This document shows, in pieces, positions 32,161-42,117 of a DNA stretch of 64,000 bases. The first letter of the stretch is position 1, and the number at the start of each line of letters is the position of its first letter. The notes under the pieces were generated by a model. That model did no database searches. It was not told where the DNA came from and saw nothing but the letters and a program-made list of their open reading frames with translations. Source of the DNA: Gemmatimonadota bacterium (GTDB lineage Bacteria; Gemmatimonadota; Gemmatimonadetes; Gemmatimonadales; Gemmatimonadaceae); NCBI GenBank assembly GCA_031127225.1, contig JARIEV010000004.1:1-64000 (forward strand), written 5' to 3'. The translations under genes were made by a program, and so were the position numbers.

Positions 32161-33548
32161 GGTTGCACAGCCTCGTCGGAGGTGTGCAGCCGCACCACCA
32201 TCCCCGCCCCCGTGAGCGGCTCGCGATCGAGGCGCACCTCCACGAACGTCGTGGTGAACGGGTGAAAAAAGCGCACGTCCCCACCGGGGAGAATGCTGGA
32301 AAGATCGAGCGACCCATGCCACGTGCCGGCGCGATCGGGGACGCCCGTTGGCGCGGGGTCCGTCAGCGCGCCGGTGTAGTGCACCCGCGACGTGCCCGTG
32401 CTGGCGTACAGCTGCGCCGTTAACCGTCGCGGGCGGCTACCCAGCAGCGACGCGCGCGCGAGCGACGACAGATTCACGTGGAAGCAGCGATAACTGGGAT
32501 CGCCGCGATACACGTGCACGTCCTGCGCGAAAGCGTCGATGGCGGAACCGTCTCGGAGCGCCAGCTGCAGATTCCAATCGGGAATCGCGTCGCCGCGCTC
32601 GTCGACGGCGCGCACCACGAACTGCTGCCACGGCACCATCGCCTCGCGCGTGGCACGCACGGCCGCGTCGGCCGCGGTGCGCCACGCCGTATACCGGCCG
32701 CGCGACGACACGCGCAGCGCGTCGATCACCAGCTGCTGCAGCGCGGGCGGTGGGGCCGACAAAATCGTACCGTGATCCACACCCGCCACGGGATGCATGG
32801 GGACGTCATCGTGCGTCCAGTGCTTCACCTGCACGCGCGCCGCGTCGGCACACTCGGCCGTGAGATCGAGCACGATTTTGCGGCTGTTCAACGCGCAGCC
32901 AGCCCAGCGCACGGTGCCGTCGGTCCCGGGGCTGTTGGCAATCGCACGGACCCCGCGGGCACCACGCGCTCCACAGAACACGAACACATACGGCGTGTCG
33001 CGGCCAGTATCGTAGAAGCAGCTGTCGCCGAACAGATCGGCCTGCGACAGCTCCCAGCTGAACCGGCTCCCCAGCTCGAGCGCGTCGAGCACCTGATTGC
33101 CCGCCTCGAGAAAATCGGGGCCGGGGGTTTTGCGTCCCTTGACGAGTGCGCCGAGGAAGCTGCGCCCCTTGTGCGCGAGCGGCGATCCGAAGGTGGCCGG
33201 CGCCAGCGCGATCAGGTGTTTGAGCCGCGCGCGCCGTGCCGCCGTCATGCCGCGCCGCGTCAGCCACGCGCGCAACACCAGCATGCCCGTGGAGTGTACC
33301 ATCACGTCGAACGGTTCGTCGTCCGCCAGTCCGACCCGCTGCCGCAGCAACGTGTCGAATCCTTCGGCGATATCGCGTACCGACACTTCGTTGGTGAGCG
33401 ACTCGTAGCTCACCGTCACCAGTTGCCGGGAGCTCCAACCGGCTGCGTGCAAGATGCGGTGCCACGCGGCGAAGGCGTCGCCGTCGGCACTGTACCCGTG
33501 CAGCAGAATCAGCGGCCGGACCGCCGCGCGCCGGACAGTCGGGCTCAC
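32157..33548 (-). CDS. Lipase-like alpha/beta hydrolase with C-terminal beta domain
   Basis: About 463 residues. LILLHGYSADGDAF provides the oxyanion-hole loop near residue 12, and VMVHSTGMLVL holds the nucleophile serine in an HSTG variant of GxSxG. VAGVDHGTILS near residue 260 can supply the catalytic histidine. The last 180 residues form a separate, strand-rich domain ending in HPFTTTFVEVRLDREPLTG, which also survives as a relic at 31280. GTG 33548 is used as the start because it shares one base with the upstream stop (TAGTG); an in-frame GTG at 33572 would add eight residues inside the esterase gene. No signal peptide, so probably cytoplasmic. Confidence 0.8.
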   Translation of the reverse strand: MSPTVRRAAVRPLILLHGYSADGDAFAAWHRILHAAGWSSRQLVTVSYESLTNEVSVRDIAEGFDTLLRQRVGLADDEPFDVMVHSTGMLVLRAWLTRRGMTAARRARLKHLIALAPATFGSPLAHKGRSFLGALVKGRKTPGPDFLEAGNQVLDALELGSRFSWELSQADLFGDSCFYDTGRDTPYVFVFCGARGARGVRAIANSPGTDGTVRWAGCALNSRKIVLDLTAECADAARVQVKHWTHDDVPMHPVAGVDHGTILSAPPPALQQLVIDALRVSSRGRYTAWRTAADAAVRATREAMVPWQQFVVRAVDERGDAIPDWNLQLALRDGSAIDAFAQDVHVYRGDPSYRCFHVNLSSLARASLLGSRPRRLTAQLYASTGTSRVHYTGALTDPAPTGVPDRAGTWHGSLDLSSILPGGDVRFFHPFTTTFVEVRLDREPLTGAGMVVRLHTSDEAVQP

Positions 33549-34804
33549 TAGCGCGTGTGCGACACGAGCCACGGGACGGCACGCCGCACGCCATTCCCCA
33601 CCATCAGCAGATGCCCTTCGTGGCGGAACAGTTCGTACACCGCGCCCGGCGTCGCCTTCGCAGCCGCTTCCACACGCGCTGCGGGAATGATGCCGTCGAG
33701 TTCCGCGCCCACATACAGCGACGGCGGTGCACCGGGCACAGTGATCGGACTGCCGCCGGCCAGCATCGCCACCGCCGCGAATTGTGCCGGACGCGCCTGT
33801 ACCAAGCGTGCCGCCGCACCGGCGCCCATGGAGTGTCCGATCAGATACACGCGCGTACTGTCGATCCGGAATTCGTTGCGCAACAGCGCCATCAGCGCAT
33901 CAAAGTGGGCGGGGGTCACACCGAACACATCCGTGCGCGGCGACACCAGGATCAGCCGCTGTTCGGCCGCCAGCTTCGACACGATGCCGCTGCCGTACGC
34001 ATCGACGAACATATTTTCGTCGCCGCCGGCCCCGTGCAGCACGAGCAGCACACCGACCGGCTTGCGCACATTCGCCGAGGGGGGCGCGACGATGCGCATG
34101 GGCACAAGAGCGTTGTTCGCGCCCCGGTACACGCGCCAGAAATCGCCCACCAGACCGATGTACGGATCGCGCCCGCGCTCGAGCACACTCACCTCGCGCG
34201 CGAGGTCCCGCGACAGCGTGGCGGGATCGTGCAGAAACTCGGCGCTGCGCTCAGGCGACGGCACATCGACCAATAACCTCGCGCGCTCGCGCGTGGACAG
34301 CAGCGCCTGCGCCAGCGGTCCCGTGCTGTCGACACCGGCCAGTCGCGCGAGATATTCGTCGCGCGCGGCGCTGACCGGCGCACCATGGAGCGAGCGCGGA
34401 CCACGCACCGGCGTGGAAGCCACCGGCGTGGAAGCCACCGGCGTGGAGGCCACCGGCACGCCGCTCAACTGCAACTGCGCCGCATCGATGGTGCCCACGG
34501 CCGCGGCGAACTGGCCGCTGAAAAAGCTGAGCGCCGCGCGGTCGACGATGCGGTTGATCTGCGCGCGCAGACTGTCCGGCAGGGTCTTCGCCGTTTCGCG
34601 CTGCGTGTACGCGGCATCGACGCGCATGTATGCAGCCGCGAGATCGGCGCGCGTCACCTTCGGGGTGGTCGGCGCTGCCGCGGGCACAGGTGCTGGAGGC
34701 GTCGCGGACACCTGCGCCCACGCGCTGGCCGGTGCACCCACGAGGGTGGCGGCCAGCGACGCCGCCAACGACGCGGCCAGGGCGGAACGGGAGATCATCG
34801 TCAT
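33548..34804 (-). CDS. Secreted alpha/beta-hydrolase esterase (PHB-depolymerase-like)
   Basis: A 418-residue exported protein. Signal peptide at residues 1-31 ([17 protein letters not shown], cleavage after AWAQ). A helical N-terminal region follows, split by a PVAST tandem repeat, then the hydrolase domain: [20 protein letters not shown] (oxyanion region), [15 protein letters not shown] (nucleophile serine), [10 protein letters not shown] (acid) and [10 protein letters not shown] (histidine). The triad is complete. ATG 34804 overlaps the cysK stop (ATGA). Typical substrates are acyl esters; no specific one is indicated. Confidence 0.85.
   Translation of the reverse strand: MTMISRSALAASLAASLAATLVGAPASAWAQVSATPPAPVPAAAPTTPKVTRADLAAAYMRVDAAYTQRETAKTLPDSLRAQINRIVDRAALSFFSGQFAAAVGTIDAAQLQLSGVPVASTPVASTPVASTPVRGPRSLHGAPVSAARDEYLARLAGVDSTGPLAQALLSTRERARLLVDVPSPERSAEFLHDPATLSRDLAREVSVLERGRDPYIGLVGDFWRVYRGANNALVPMRIVAPPSANVRKPVGVLLVLHGAGGDENMFVDAYGSGIVSKLAAEQRLILVSPRTDVFGVTPAHFDALMALLRNEFRIDSTRVYLIGHSMGAGAAARLVQARPAQFAAVAMLAGGSPITVPGAPPSLYVGAELDGIIPAARVEAAAKATPGAVYELFRHEGHLLMVGNGVRRAVPWLVSHTR
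34407..34460 (-). repeat. 15-bp in-frame tandem repeat in the esterase gene
   Basis: ACCGGCGTGGAAGCC repeats at 34407-34421, 34422-34436 and 34437-34451 (last with one change) and a partial fourth copy. It encodes PVAST three times between the N-terminal helices and the hydrolase domain, a probable flexible linker whose length can vary by slippage without frameshift. Confidence 0.85.
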
Positions 34805-35718
34805 GCGGGAAACAGCCCCTCGATCGAGAGATACCGCTCGCCCGTGTCGTAGCAGAACGTGAGCACGCGGGCGCCGTCGGTCATGTCGGGAATCTTCTGT
34901 GCCACCGCCGCCAGCGACCCGCCGCTCGAGATCCCCAGCAGAATCCCCTCCTCGCAGGCAGACCGCTGCGCGTAGCGATACGCGTCCTCCTCGGTGATCT
35001 GCACCACGCCGTCCAGGGTGTCGCGATGCAGGTTGTCGGGGATGAACCCCGGTCCGACCCCCTGAATGCGGTGCGGTCCGGGGTCCCCACCGCTGATCAC
35101 CGCCGACTTGGCCGGCTCCACCGCCCACGTCTGCAGCGCCGGCCAGTGCTGCTTCAGCACCTCGCTCACCCCCGTGAGATGACCGCCGGTGCCCACACCG
35201 GTGATCAGGTAATCCACCCCATCGGGAAAGTCGGCGAGAATCTCGCGCGCCGTGGTCTGCGCATGCGCACGGATGTTGGCGGGGTTGGTGAACTGCTGCG
35301 GCATCCACGCGTGCGGCGTGCTCGCCACCAACTCGGTGGCCCGCGCGATGGCGCCGCGCATCCCCAGCTCGCGCGGCGTGAGGTCGAACGTGGCGCCGTA
35401 CGCCGCCATCAGCCGCCGCCGTTCGATCGACATCGACTCCGGCATCACCAGCACCAGCCGGTATCCCTTCACCGCCGCGACCATGGCCAGACCAATGCCG
35501 GTGTTCCCCGACGTGGGCTCGATGATCACGCTGTCGCGGGTCAGCAGGCCGCGCTGCTCCGCATCCTCGATCATGGCCAACGCGATCCGGTCCTTGATGC
35601 TGCCGCCGGGATTCGCGCGCTCGAGCTTCATCCACACCTCCACGCGCGGATCGAACAGGCGCTGCAACCGCACGTGCGGCGTATGGCCGATGGTATCGAG
35701 AATCGAGGCAGCGCGCAT
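34801..35718 (-). CDS. cysK: Cysteine synthase (O-acetylserine sulfhydrylase)
   Basis: A 305-residue PLP enzyme making cysteine from O-acetylserine and sulfide. The PLP lysine is in [15 protein letters not shown] (about residue 40), the substrate loop is [12 protein letters not shown], and the phosphate-binding glycines are [17 protein letters not shown] near the C-terminus contacts the cofactor. ATG 35718 ([14 protein letters not shown]) matches the usual CysK start; the frame extends upstream into cysE's end without homology. It follows cysE by 26 bp, giving a two-step cysteine pathway in one transcript. Confidence 0.95.
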   Translation of the reverse strand: MRAASILDTIGHTPHVRLQRLFDPRVEVWMKLERANPGGSIKDRIALAMIEDAEQRGLLTRDSVIIEPTSGNTGIGLAMVAAVKGYRLVLVMPESMSIERRRLMAAYGATFDLTPRELGMRGAIARATELVASTPHAWMPQQFTNPANIRAHAQTTAREILADFPDGVDYLITGVGTGGHLTGVSEVLKQHWPALQTWAVEPAKSAVISGGDPGPHRIQGVGPGFIPDNLHRDTLDGVVQITEEDAYRYAQRSACEEGILLGISSGGSLAAVAQKIPDMTDGARVLTFCYDTGERYLSIEGLFPA

Positions 35719-35744
35719 ACGGGAAAGCCGGAAGAAGAAGACTG

Positions 35745-36587
35745 CTAGATGTGGAACTCGAGCCCGTCGCCGTCGGCCGGGCGCTGCTCCACCCGACTCG
35801 AGAACTGCACCACCGACCGCGGCGGCACCGACGACGTGAGCCACACATTGCCACCGATGATCGACCCATCGCCAACCACGGTGTCCCCGCCCAGAATCGT
35901 CGCGTTGGCGTACACCACCACGTCATCCCCGAGCGTGGGGTGCCGCTTGCGGTGCGCCAGCCGCTTGCTCACCGCAAGGGCGCCCAGCGTGACCCCCTGA
36001 TAGATCCGTACGCGGTCGCCGATGGTGCTGGTCTCGCCGATCACCACGCCGGTGCCGTGGTCGATCGCGAACGACGCCCCCAGCACCGCGCCGGGATGAA
36101 TGTCGATGCCCGTTTCACGGTGCGACCACTCCGAGAGGATCCGCGGGAACACCGGCACCGCGAGCTGATACAGCGCGTGCGCCATGCGATGTACCGCAGT
36201 GGCCAGAAATCCCGGATACGCCACGATCACCGCTTCCAGATTCTCCGCCGCCGGATCACCGTCCAGAATCGCCTGCGCATCGCGCAGCAGCGCCTCACGA
36301 ATGTCCGGCAGCCGCTCGAAAAACGCGGCCGCGATGCGGTCCACATCGGACACCAGCGGCGCGATCGCCGCGCGCAGCAGGGCATCGAGCGCCGCCGCAT
36401 CGGCATCGACGCCCGCGGCCGGCGCGGTGGGCGATGCAAACTGCGGGAAGAGCAGCGCCAGCGCGCGCCGTGCAAACTCGTCCGCCATCGCCCGCAACGG
36501 ATGCGGCGCGGCGTACGTCCGCCGCTCGTCGCGCAGCGCGTCGAGAAACGTCGTCCAGCGCGTCGGGGCAACGGGGCGATCGGTCAT
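35745..36587 (-). CDS. cysE: Serine O-acetyltransferase
   Basis: A 280-residue acetyltransferase that makes O-acetylserine from serine and acetyl-CoA for CysK. The left-handed beta-helix is clear: [40 protein letters not shown], then the CoA-binding [20 protein letters not shown]. The catalytic His/Asp pair is in [11 protein letters not shown] and AIDHGTG. The long helical N-terminal half (about 150 residues) is the type that trimerises and carries regulatory helices. ATG 36587 was selected because the upstream in-frame residues are low in similarity and overlap the methyltransferase gene. The short C-terminal tail lacks the terminal isoleucine-plus-acidic pattern at full length but does end in FHI, so binding to CysK is possible. 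Confidence 0.93.
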   Translation of the reverse strand: MTDRPVAPTRWTTFLDALRDERRTYAAPHPLRAMADEFARRALALLFPQFASPTAPAAGVDADAAALDALLRAAIAPLVSDVDRIAAAFFERLPDIREALLRDAQAILDGDPAAENLEAVIVAYPGFLATAVHRMAHALYQLAVPVFPRILSEWSHRETGIDIHPGAVLGASFAIDHGTGVVIGETSTIGDRVRIYQGVTLGALAVSKRLAHRKRHPTLGDDVVVYANATILGGDTVVGDGSIIGGNVWLTSSVPPRSVVQFSSRVEQRPADGDGLEFHI

Positions 36588-36597
36588 GACGCAGAAT

Positions 36598-37218
36598 CTA
36601 CAGCCGTTCCAGCGACGACACGCGCTCCTGACCGGCCGCACCGACATAGCACTGCATCCCCACCGCGATGAGTCCGGCATCGTGCATCACCCCGCGATAC
36701 CATGAGGCCGGCTGCGGCGGTGGCCAGTGCGTATCCCCTTCGAACTGATCGTCGGCGGTGAACAGTTCGAGGTACGCCACGCCACCGGTCTTGCGGGCCA
36801 CCTGTGCGACGCCGTGCTGCAGCTGCTCCGTGGAGAGGTAGTTCAGCATCCCGCAGCACACGACCAGATCGTACGTGTCCGCCAGCGGCAGCGCGGCGAG
36901 CGTTTCGATCCCGCCCTGCTGTAGATGACGCCGCGCACCGAACCGCTGCACGGCGTACGCGCTGGGATCCACACCGGCATAGGCGATGCGGGGACGCAGG
37001 GCGCGCAGCGCCGGGTACCAGTGCCCCTCGCCGCACCCCACGTCGAGCACCGTCCGCACGCGGCGGCCCAGCACCCACTCGGCGGTATGCAACACGAACG
37101 CCACTTGCCGCGCGAGCTCGGCCGCGGATTTCACCCGATGCACCGGATGCCGGTACCACTTGTCGAAGTACGCCGCGTCGTACCGTTCACCACGACCGGT
37201 GTCCACCGGGGCGGTCAC
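36598..37218 (-). CDS. Class I SAM-dependent methyltransferase
   Basis: A 206-residue enzyme. VLDVGCGEGHWYPAL (residues 57-71) is motif I for S-adenosylmethionine, AGVDPSAYAV the acidic post-I loop and YDLVVCCGMLNYLS motif IV region. It resembles small-molecule methyltransferases; substrate unknown. It overlaps the barrel-protein stop by four bases upstream (ATGA) and is followed 10 bp later by cysE. Confidence 0.88.
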   Translation of the reverse strand: MTAPVDTGRGERYDAAYFDKWYRHPVHRVKSAAELARQVAFVLHTAEWVLGRRVRTVLDVGCGEGHWYPALRALRPRIAYAGVDPSAYAVQRFGARRHLQQGGIETLAALPLADTYDLVVCCGMLNYLSTEQLQHGVAQVARKTGGVAYLELFTADDQFEGDTHWPPPQPASWYRGVMHDAGLIAVGMQCYVGAAGQERVSSLERL

Positions 37219-39395
37219 AGCATTCCCCAGAACGCGCGATCAATATCGATCGCGAAGCGCCACTGCCCGTTGCGCAGCCCGCGCGCCACATCGGCGCGCA
37301 CGAGATCGTAGAAAAACAGCATCCCCATCCCGGCCGACGGATGCACACCCACCGGGGTGGCACGACCCGCCGGCACCGCATCCGGCGACCCCGCCGCGGT
37401 GACCAGCGCCTGCACGAACGGCGCCAATGTCACGTGATTGGGCGAGCGACCCCACCGCCCCAGGCCAATAGACGGCGCCGGAACCGGCTGCCGGAACTCG
37501 AGGCGCTGCGATAGCATCGCCCGCGAGGCGAACACGTGCGTGTCGTAGCCGGGGGCCGACCACGGTCCACCGGCCAGCAACAGCCACTGCGGCGGCAGAT
37601 CCCGCCCGCCGGCCACACCGGCGAACGTCTGCGCGAAGAACGCCCGATCACCACCCAATGGCTTCGTCAGCTGCACCAGCCCCTGCACACGCGCCACCAA
37701 CGGCTGCCGCGACGGTTGGAGCGCCATACCATCGGTATTCGACGCGGGGCCTGTGGCATCGTACGCGCCCGCGCTCGCCTGCAGCGCCCAGGTGCCGCGC
37801 GTCCCACGCGGCGTCGCCCCCACCCATCCGCCGCGTCCCTCCACCTCGGCCCGCACCCCGGCCATGTCCCACGCCGCCAGCATCGGCGCGAAACGCCGCG
37901 TGAGCGGGGTCGCCTGCACCGTCAACGGCGCGTCCCCCTCGTAGGCCAGACGCCACGTGAACGCACTCGTGGGACGGCGGCGCCACAGCACACCCGCGGC
38001 ACGCGTGTCCACCTGCGTGAGGTAATCACTCCCGAACAGCGCCGCCGCCAGCGAATTGGTCACGCCGGCCCGCTCGGCGAACGCCAGATCGCGGTAGTCG
38101 CGCTCAGCAAACAGTTGCCACAACGGCGTTCGACCGAACGCGGGCACCGCACCGATCGCGAGCTGCCCTTTCAGCGCGCCGTCGGCCAGCCCATAGCGCG
38201 CGCGGCCGCTCACCTGCACGCCAAGCCGGCTGCGATGCGTGGCCCCAATCCCTAGAGCGAGCCCTTCCGTGCGCGAAAACCGCGCCAGATCGCTGATGCC
38301 ACGGCCGGTCACCTTTGCCGTCGCGGGGCGCGTCAGCATCGCGCTGCGAATCGCCGCTTCCGCCTGCACACGCGCACGCACCACGTCCTCGCTGCTCGCG
38401 ATCTGGATCTCCGGCGGCAGCGCATCGATCACACGGCCGGTGAACGGATACGCCCGCGCGGAATCACGGGGCGCCGCGCTCCAGCGCGGCAGCAGTTGGG
38501 TGGCCGCGGGCACGCGTTCGTTCACCGTGTACCCCGAAATTTCCCAGCGCCCCCGCACGATGCCACGCGCGGGAATGTCAAACCACGTGCTCCCGCGCGA
38601 GACCTCGACCTCCTGCCGGCGGGGGAGCCAGTAGCGCTCACGAATCAGGCCGTTCTCGAGCGTCACCACGAGCGTCTCGATGCGCTGATCAAGAATCGCC
38701 GCGCGCGTGAACGTCATCGACAGACGCACCACCGCACCGGTTTCGCGATCGAGATACACCGATCCCACCGCCGCCGGCTGCGCGGCATCACGCGGGCGGA
38801 ACTTCACTTCATCCACCACGATCTCGCGGCCGGGGATGCGGATGCGTAGCGCCGCCCCCGAGGTGTATTCGTACTGCCGCGGCGCGAGGGGACCCAGCGG
38901 ATGCGGCACATCGCGCACGTCCTGTCCGTCGCCCAGCCGGATCCGATCGGGAAGATTGTCCAGCACCACGCTGTAGCGGTCGCGATAGTAGCCCACGTCG
39001 GCCGGCAGCAACGTCGTATCGCGCCGCCCCACCAGCCGCTGCGCACTGCGCCCCGGCTGCCACCACGCGATCGCCAACTGCAGCTCTTCGCTCTGCACCA
39101 CCTTGGGCGGAATGATCACCCCCTCGCCCAGCTGCGCCAAAAACGCCAGAAAGCCGTGCGCCTCGGCGGTGTAGCTCACAAGCGTACTGTCGGCGAGCTG
39201 CACACTCCGCCGCGCGATCGCACGCTGAATCAGCGAATCAGCCGCGGCATCGCGCCACGCCCGGTGTCCAGGCGCCGTCACAGAACGTGAAGGTCGTTGC
39301 GCCACGGCTGGGCGCAGTGGAATACAATGCGCAAGCACCACGCCGGCGAGCACCGTCACGAACGGGTGGGCGAACATCCGAGGGCGCGCCGTCAT
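37215..39395 (-). CDS. Large outer-membrane protein (DUF5686-like)
   Basis: A 726-residue exported protein with a signal peptide (residues 1-32, ending RPAVAQ). The first half is a beta-rich periplasmic region: VSYTAEAHGFLAFLAQL, VVLDNLPDRIRLGDGQD, VGSVYLDRETGAVVRLSMTF, and ENGLIRERYWLPRRQEVEVS, a layout like DUF5686-type surface proteins. The second half shows alternating strands and closes with RNGQWRFAIDIDRAFWGML, aromatic-rich as in outer-membrane barrels. First gene of the operon that continues to the HipA-like gene. Function unknown. Confidence 0.75.
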   Translation of the reverse strand: MTARPRMFAHPFVTVLAGVVLAHCIPLRPAVAQRPSRSVTAPGHRAWRDAAADSLIQRAIARRSVQLADSTLVSYTAEAHGFLAFLAQLGEGVIIPPKVVQSEELQLAIAWWQPGRSAQRLVGRRDTTLLPADVGYYRDRYSVVLDNLPDRIRLGDGQDVRDVPHPLGPLAPRQYEYTSGAALRIRIPGREIVVDEVKFRPRDAAQPAAVGSVYLDRETGAVVRLSMTFTRAAILDQRIETLVVTLENGLIRERYWLPRRQEVEVSRGSTWFDIPARGIVRGRWEISGYTVNERVPAATQLLPRWSAAPRDSARAYPFTGRVIDALPPEIQIASSEDVVRARVQAEAAIRSAMLTRPATAKVTGRGISDLARFSRTEGLALGIGATHRSRLGVQVSGRARYGLADGALKGQLAIGAVPAFGRTPLWQLFAERDYRDLAFAERAGVTNSLAAALFGSDYLTQVDTRAAGVLWRRRPTSAFTWRLAYEGDAPLTVQATPLTRRFAPMLAAWDMAGVRAEVEGRGGWVGATPRGTRGTWALQASAGAYDATGPASNTDGMALQPSRQPLVARVQGLVQLTKPLGGDRAFFAQTFAGVAGGRDLPPQWLLLAGGPWSAPGYDTHVFASRAMLSQRLEFRQPVPAPSIGLGRWGRSPNHVTLAPFVQALVTAAGSPDAVPAGRATPVGVHPSAGMGMLFFYDLVRADVARGLRNGQWRFAIDIDRAFWGML

Positions 39396-39803
39396 GTCAG
39401 ACTCTTCATGGCGGGGAGTAATCTACACAAAGTCTTTCGCCGACCGGCGATTTCCTTTTCTACATCGCGCCGCTCGCCCGCCCATGATGGTCGCGCGCGG
39501 TCGCGTCATGAGCGCGGTCGCGTTAGATTTAAGCATGCAGGAACCGCAGAGGCCCCGCCGCACCCAAGTGGTCAGACGGCCCGTGCTGATGGGGGCAGTC
39601 GGAGGGGCCGACCGACCAGCGCGCGGGCGGACCAGGAGCCTAGCACCATGCTGCAGCGACCACGAGCCCGGACAAGGGCATGATTCTGTCGGGCGCGCCG
39701 TGATCCTCGACCCGCTCGCAGCGACAATCGCGGAAGGGGCCGTCGGACCCGAAACCACACGCGAACGACAGCGGGCGGGTGCCCCCGTCAGACCACGCCG
39801 GAC
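39396..39803. other. Intergenic region, 408 bp, no gene recognised
   Basis: Lies between the divergent barrel-protein gene and the phosphatase gene. Frames exist but are short, arginine/histidine-rich and unsupported. The stretch near 39525-39540 (GTTAGATTTAAGCATGC) is locally AT-richer and could hold promoters for either side. No clear hairpin or RNA was found. Confidence 0.5.
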
Positions 39804-40673
39804 GTGAACCTTACGCCGCAACACACCGTGCTGATCGCGACGGACATCGACGGAACGCTCCTCGACGAGAACGCACGACTGCCGGTCAGCGTGGCTGCGT
39901 GGCGCGCAGCCGTGCACACGTTCGCCGGCCACGTGGCCGGATGCACCGTCGCCTTCGCCTCCAGCCGAACCCTCGACGAGCTCGTGGTACTGCAACGAGC
40001 CCTCGGGGTGACTGGTCCCTGCATCGCCGAAGACGGCGCGGTACTCGCACTGGACGCCGGGACCGCCGCGGGGCACGACATTGTCCCCTACCCGCACCAC
40101 GACGAGCGCCGACACGGGCGCCGCCATTTGCGTGTCTGGCGCGAGGCACGATCTGCGGCGGACCTACGCAACCTCATGGCTGACGTCGATGACGTGCGGC
40201 GAGCGGATGCATCGTATCTCGCCGCACAGGCCTTGCGCCTCCTTGGCATCAACACACCGGGCGCCGCCCGTCGTGCCGTACGGGCACGCCATCACTCGGT
40301 CCTCCTCGATGCCACCGCGCTGTCCGGTGACCGGATTGCGGCAATCAAGCAGATCGCTGCCGCCCGAGGGCTGCAGTTACGGCGTGGAGGCCGATGGCTC
40401 ACGTTGGCGGCCACGGAAGGAAAGGGAGCGGCGTTGCGGGCGCTCCGGCGCCTTAGCGCCACCGATGGTGTACCACCGGTCGTCGTCGCGATCGGTAACG
40501 AGGAGAACGATGTGTCCTTGCTGCAACAGGCGGACTTTGCCTTCGTGATTCGCAACCCGGGACGCGGCCCCCATCCGGCACTGGTCGCGATCCCGCGCGC
40601 CATTGTGCTCGATACCGAAGGACCCGGAGGATGGACGGAAATGCTGCACCGCTTAATCGGCCTGCGGTCGTGA
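39804..40673 (+). CDS. HAD phosphatase, mannosyl-3-phosphoglycerate phosphatase-like
   Basis: A 289-residue HAD-superfamily enzyme. ATDIDGTLLDE (residues 12-22) is motif I with the nucleophile aspartate, AFASSRTLDEL motif II, KGAALRAL the lysine motif and AIGNEENDVSLL motif IV. GPCIAEDGAVL and the family-typical cap WLTLAATEGKGAA point to the mannosyl-3-phosphoglycerate phosphatase branch, which frees mannosylglycerate, or to the glucosyl equivalent. The GTG start overlaps nothing upstream; the stop overlaps the glycosyltransferase start (GTGA). The activity is family inference. Confidence 0.75.
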   Translation: MNLTPQHTVLIATDIDGTLLDENARLPVSVAAWRAAVHTFAGHVAGCTVAFASSRTLDELVVLQRALGVTGPCIAEDGAVLALDAGTAAGHDIVPYPHHDERRHGRRHLRVWREARSAADLRNLMADVDDVRRADASYLAAQALRLLGINTPGAARRAVRARHHSVLLDATALSGDRIAAIKQIAAARGLQLRRGGRWLTLAATEGKGAALRALRRLSATDGVPPVVVAIGNEENDVSLLQQADFAFVIRNPGRGPHPALVAIPRAIVLDTEGPGGWTEMLHRLIGLRS

Positions 40674-41830
40674 CGCGCCCCATGACTTCCACCAAGCGTC
40701 TACCCGCGGCGCGCACCAATGCCCTGCCGCGCTGGACGTTCACGATGCTCACGATTCCCTCGCGGGTAGAATTTCTCGCGCGGCTCCTGCAGTCAATCGC
40801 CAAACTGCCTTCGGTCGATCGCATCGATATCGTCGTGATTTTCAATGCGGCCACCGGCGAAGAGCCACTCGCGATTGAGCAACGCATACGAGCCATGGCA
40901 CCGACCTTGCCGATTCGTGTGTACGTGAACGCAAACGAGCCGTCAATTGGCAGCGGACGACGGCTCCAGCTCTCCGTCTGCCGGACGCCGCTCATGGCGT
41001 TCTTGGACGATGATCTCACGCTGCATGGTGACATTATCGGATCCATCGAGAAGACGCTGCGCAAGACACCACTGGGGATTCTGGGACTGCCCTCGTACGA
41101 AGAGGATTCGGATACGCTCTTCAAACCGCGTGAGTCCACGCCGTCGGTCGATGTCGACGGTATTCGCTACATGCCCGTGCAGGGCATGTTCGTCGCGGGC
41201 TACCGGCGTCTGTTCGCCGAGATCGGCGGATTCAATCCGCGCCGCCAGTTCTGGGGTGAGTGGACCGAGTTGAACCTGCGGATGTGGCGTCATGGTTTCC
41301 CCACCGGCTACGTACTCGGTCGCGGGTATCTGCGGCACTGGCACAAAGCCCCGGAATCACCCACGCGCAACATGGCCGGGCGTGAGAAGCACGTGTTGTG
41401 GGGCCTGATGTGCACGGCGATGGAGTACGATGCGGTGAGCATCAACGAGGCGACCGATGCCTTTTGGCGCCTCGCACAGGATCGATACCTGACGTACTCC
41501 TTCGGCGCACAACCCAGCCCGAAGCAACTGCTGGCGAGTGTCCTCGAGCTCATGCCCAAGCTGTCGCGTGAGTGGCCCGACATGAACGCGTTTGCCGAGC
41601 AGGCACGACGCCATCCGTTCCAGTTCAAACCGTTTGAACCACTGTCGGAGACGCAGGTTCGGTCCGTGCTGGCCCATGCGCAACGAGCCATTCACGTCTT
41701 CCGTCCCGAGGAATTTTCGCCAGCACAGAACGTCGCCACGACGGAGCAGGTAGGCTGGCTCAGACGGATCGGTCGCGCGATCTTCGGTCGCGCGATTCCT
41801 GCGAATCCGAAGCGATCGCGACGGCCGTGA
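40670..41830 (+). CDS. Glycosyltransferase family 2 protein
   Basis: A 386-residue GT-A fold enzyme. PRWTFTMLTIPSRVEFLARLLQSI is the nucleotide-sugar binding start, LMAFLDDDLTLHGD carries the DxD metal motif, and FVAGYRRLFAEIGGFNPRRQFWGE with WTELNLRMWR is the acceptor-side ED-like motif. GTG 40670 overlaps the phosphatase stop (GTGA); ATG 40682 is the alternative. Being coupled to a sugar-phosphoglycerate-type phosphatase, it may make the phosphorylated glycoside that enzyme dephosphorylates, although it does not obviously match known mannosyl-3-phosphoglycerate synthases. Confidence 0.85.
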   Translation: MTRPMTSTKRLPAARTNALPRWTFTMLTIPSRVEFLARLLQSIAKLPSVDRIDIVVIFNAATGEEPLAIEQRIRAMAPTLPIRVYVNANEPSIGSGRRLQLSVCRTPLMAFLDDDLTLHGDIIGSIEKTLRKTPLGILGLPSYEEDSDTLFKPRESTPSVDVDGIRYMPVQGMFVAGYRRLFAEIGGFNPRRQFWGEWTELNLRMWRHGFPTGYVLGRGYLRHWHKAPESPTRNMAGREKHVLWGLMCTAMEYDAVSINEATDAFWRLAQDRYLTYSFGAQPSPKQLLASVLELMPKLSREWPDMNAFAEQARRHPFQFKPFEPLSETQVRSVLAHAQRAIHVFRPEEFSPAQNVATTEQVGWLRRIGRAIFGRAIPANPKRSRRP

Positions 41831-42117
41831 GGCAAGCAGCACGAATGCCGCGCCGGACATTGGCCGGCGCGAGCAAACGATGCCAGCCGAACAGCGATGC
41901 GGACGCACCGCTGACCACCGGGATGGCTGTCCACCTGCTTCCACAGCTGTTGTCCTGTTTTTGAGACAGGAGCGACTGAGCCGCGCGTTTGCCCGCCCCC
42001 CCTCGGTGCTCCGCAGCCTGCGAGGAAACCATAGCTGCCGGTCACACGGATCGGGACAGTGCGAGCTGGCATCATTGTTGCTCCACATGACTGCAACTTT
42101 CGCTCTTGGAGGAGCAC

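Noticed and set aside
33548-35926. Single 792-residue minus-strand protein
   Set aside because: The real esterase starts at 34804 with a signal peptide; the upstream part is an alternative frame of cysK.
39674-39801. Small gene ahead of the phosphatase
   Set aside because: No start with ribosome site and no conserved-looking product; left as intergenic.
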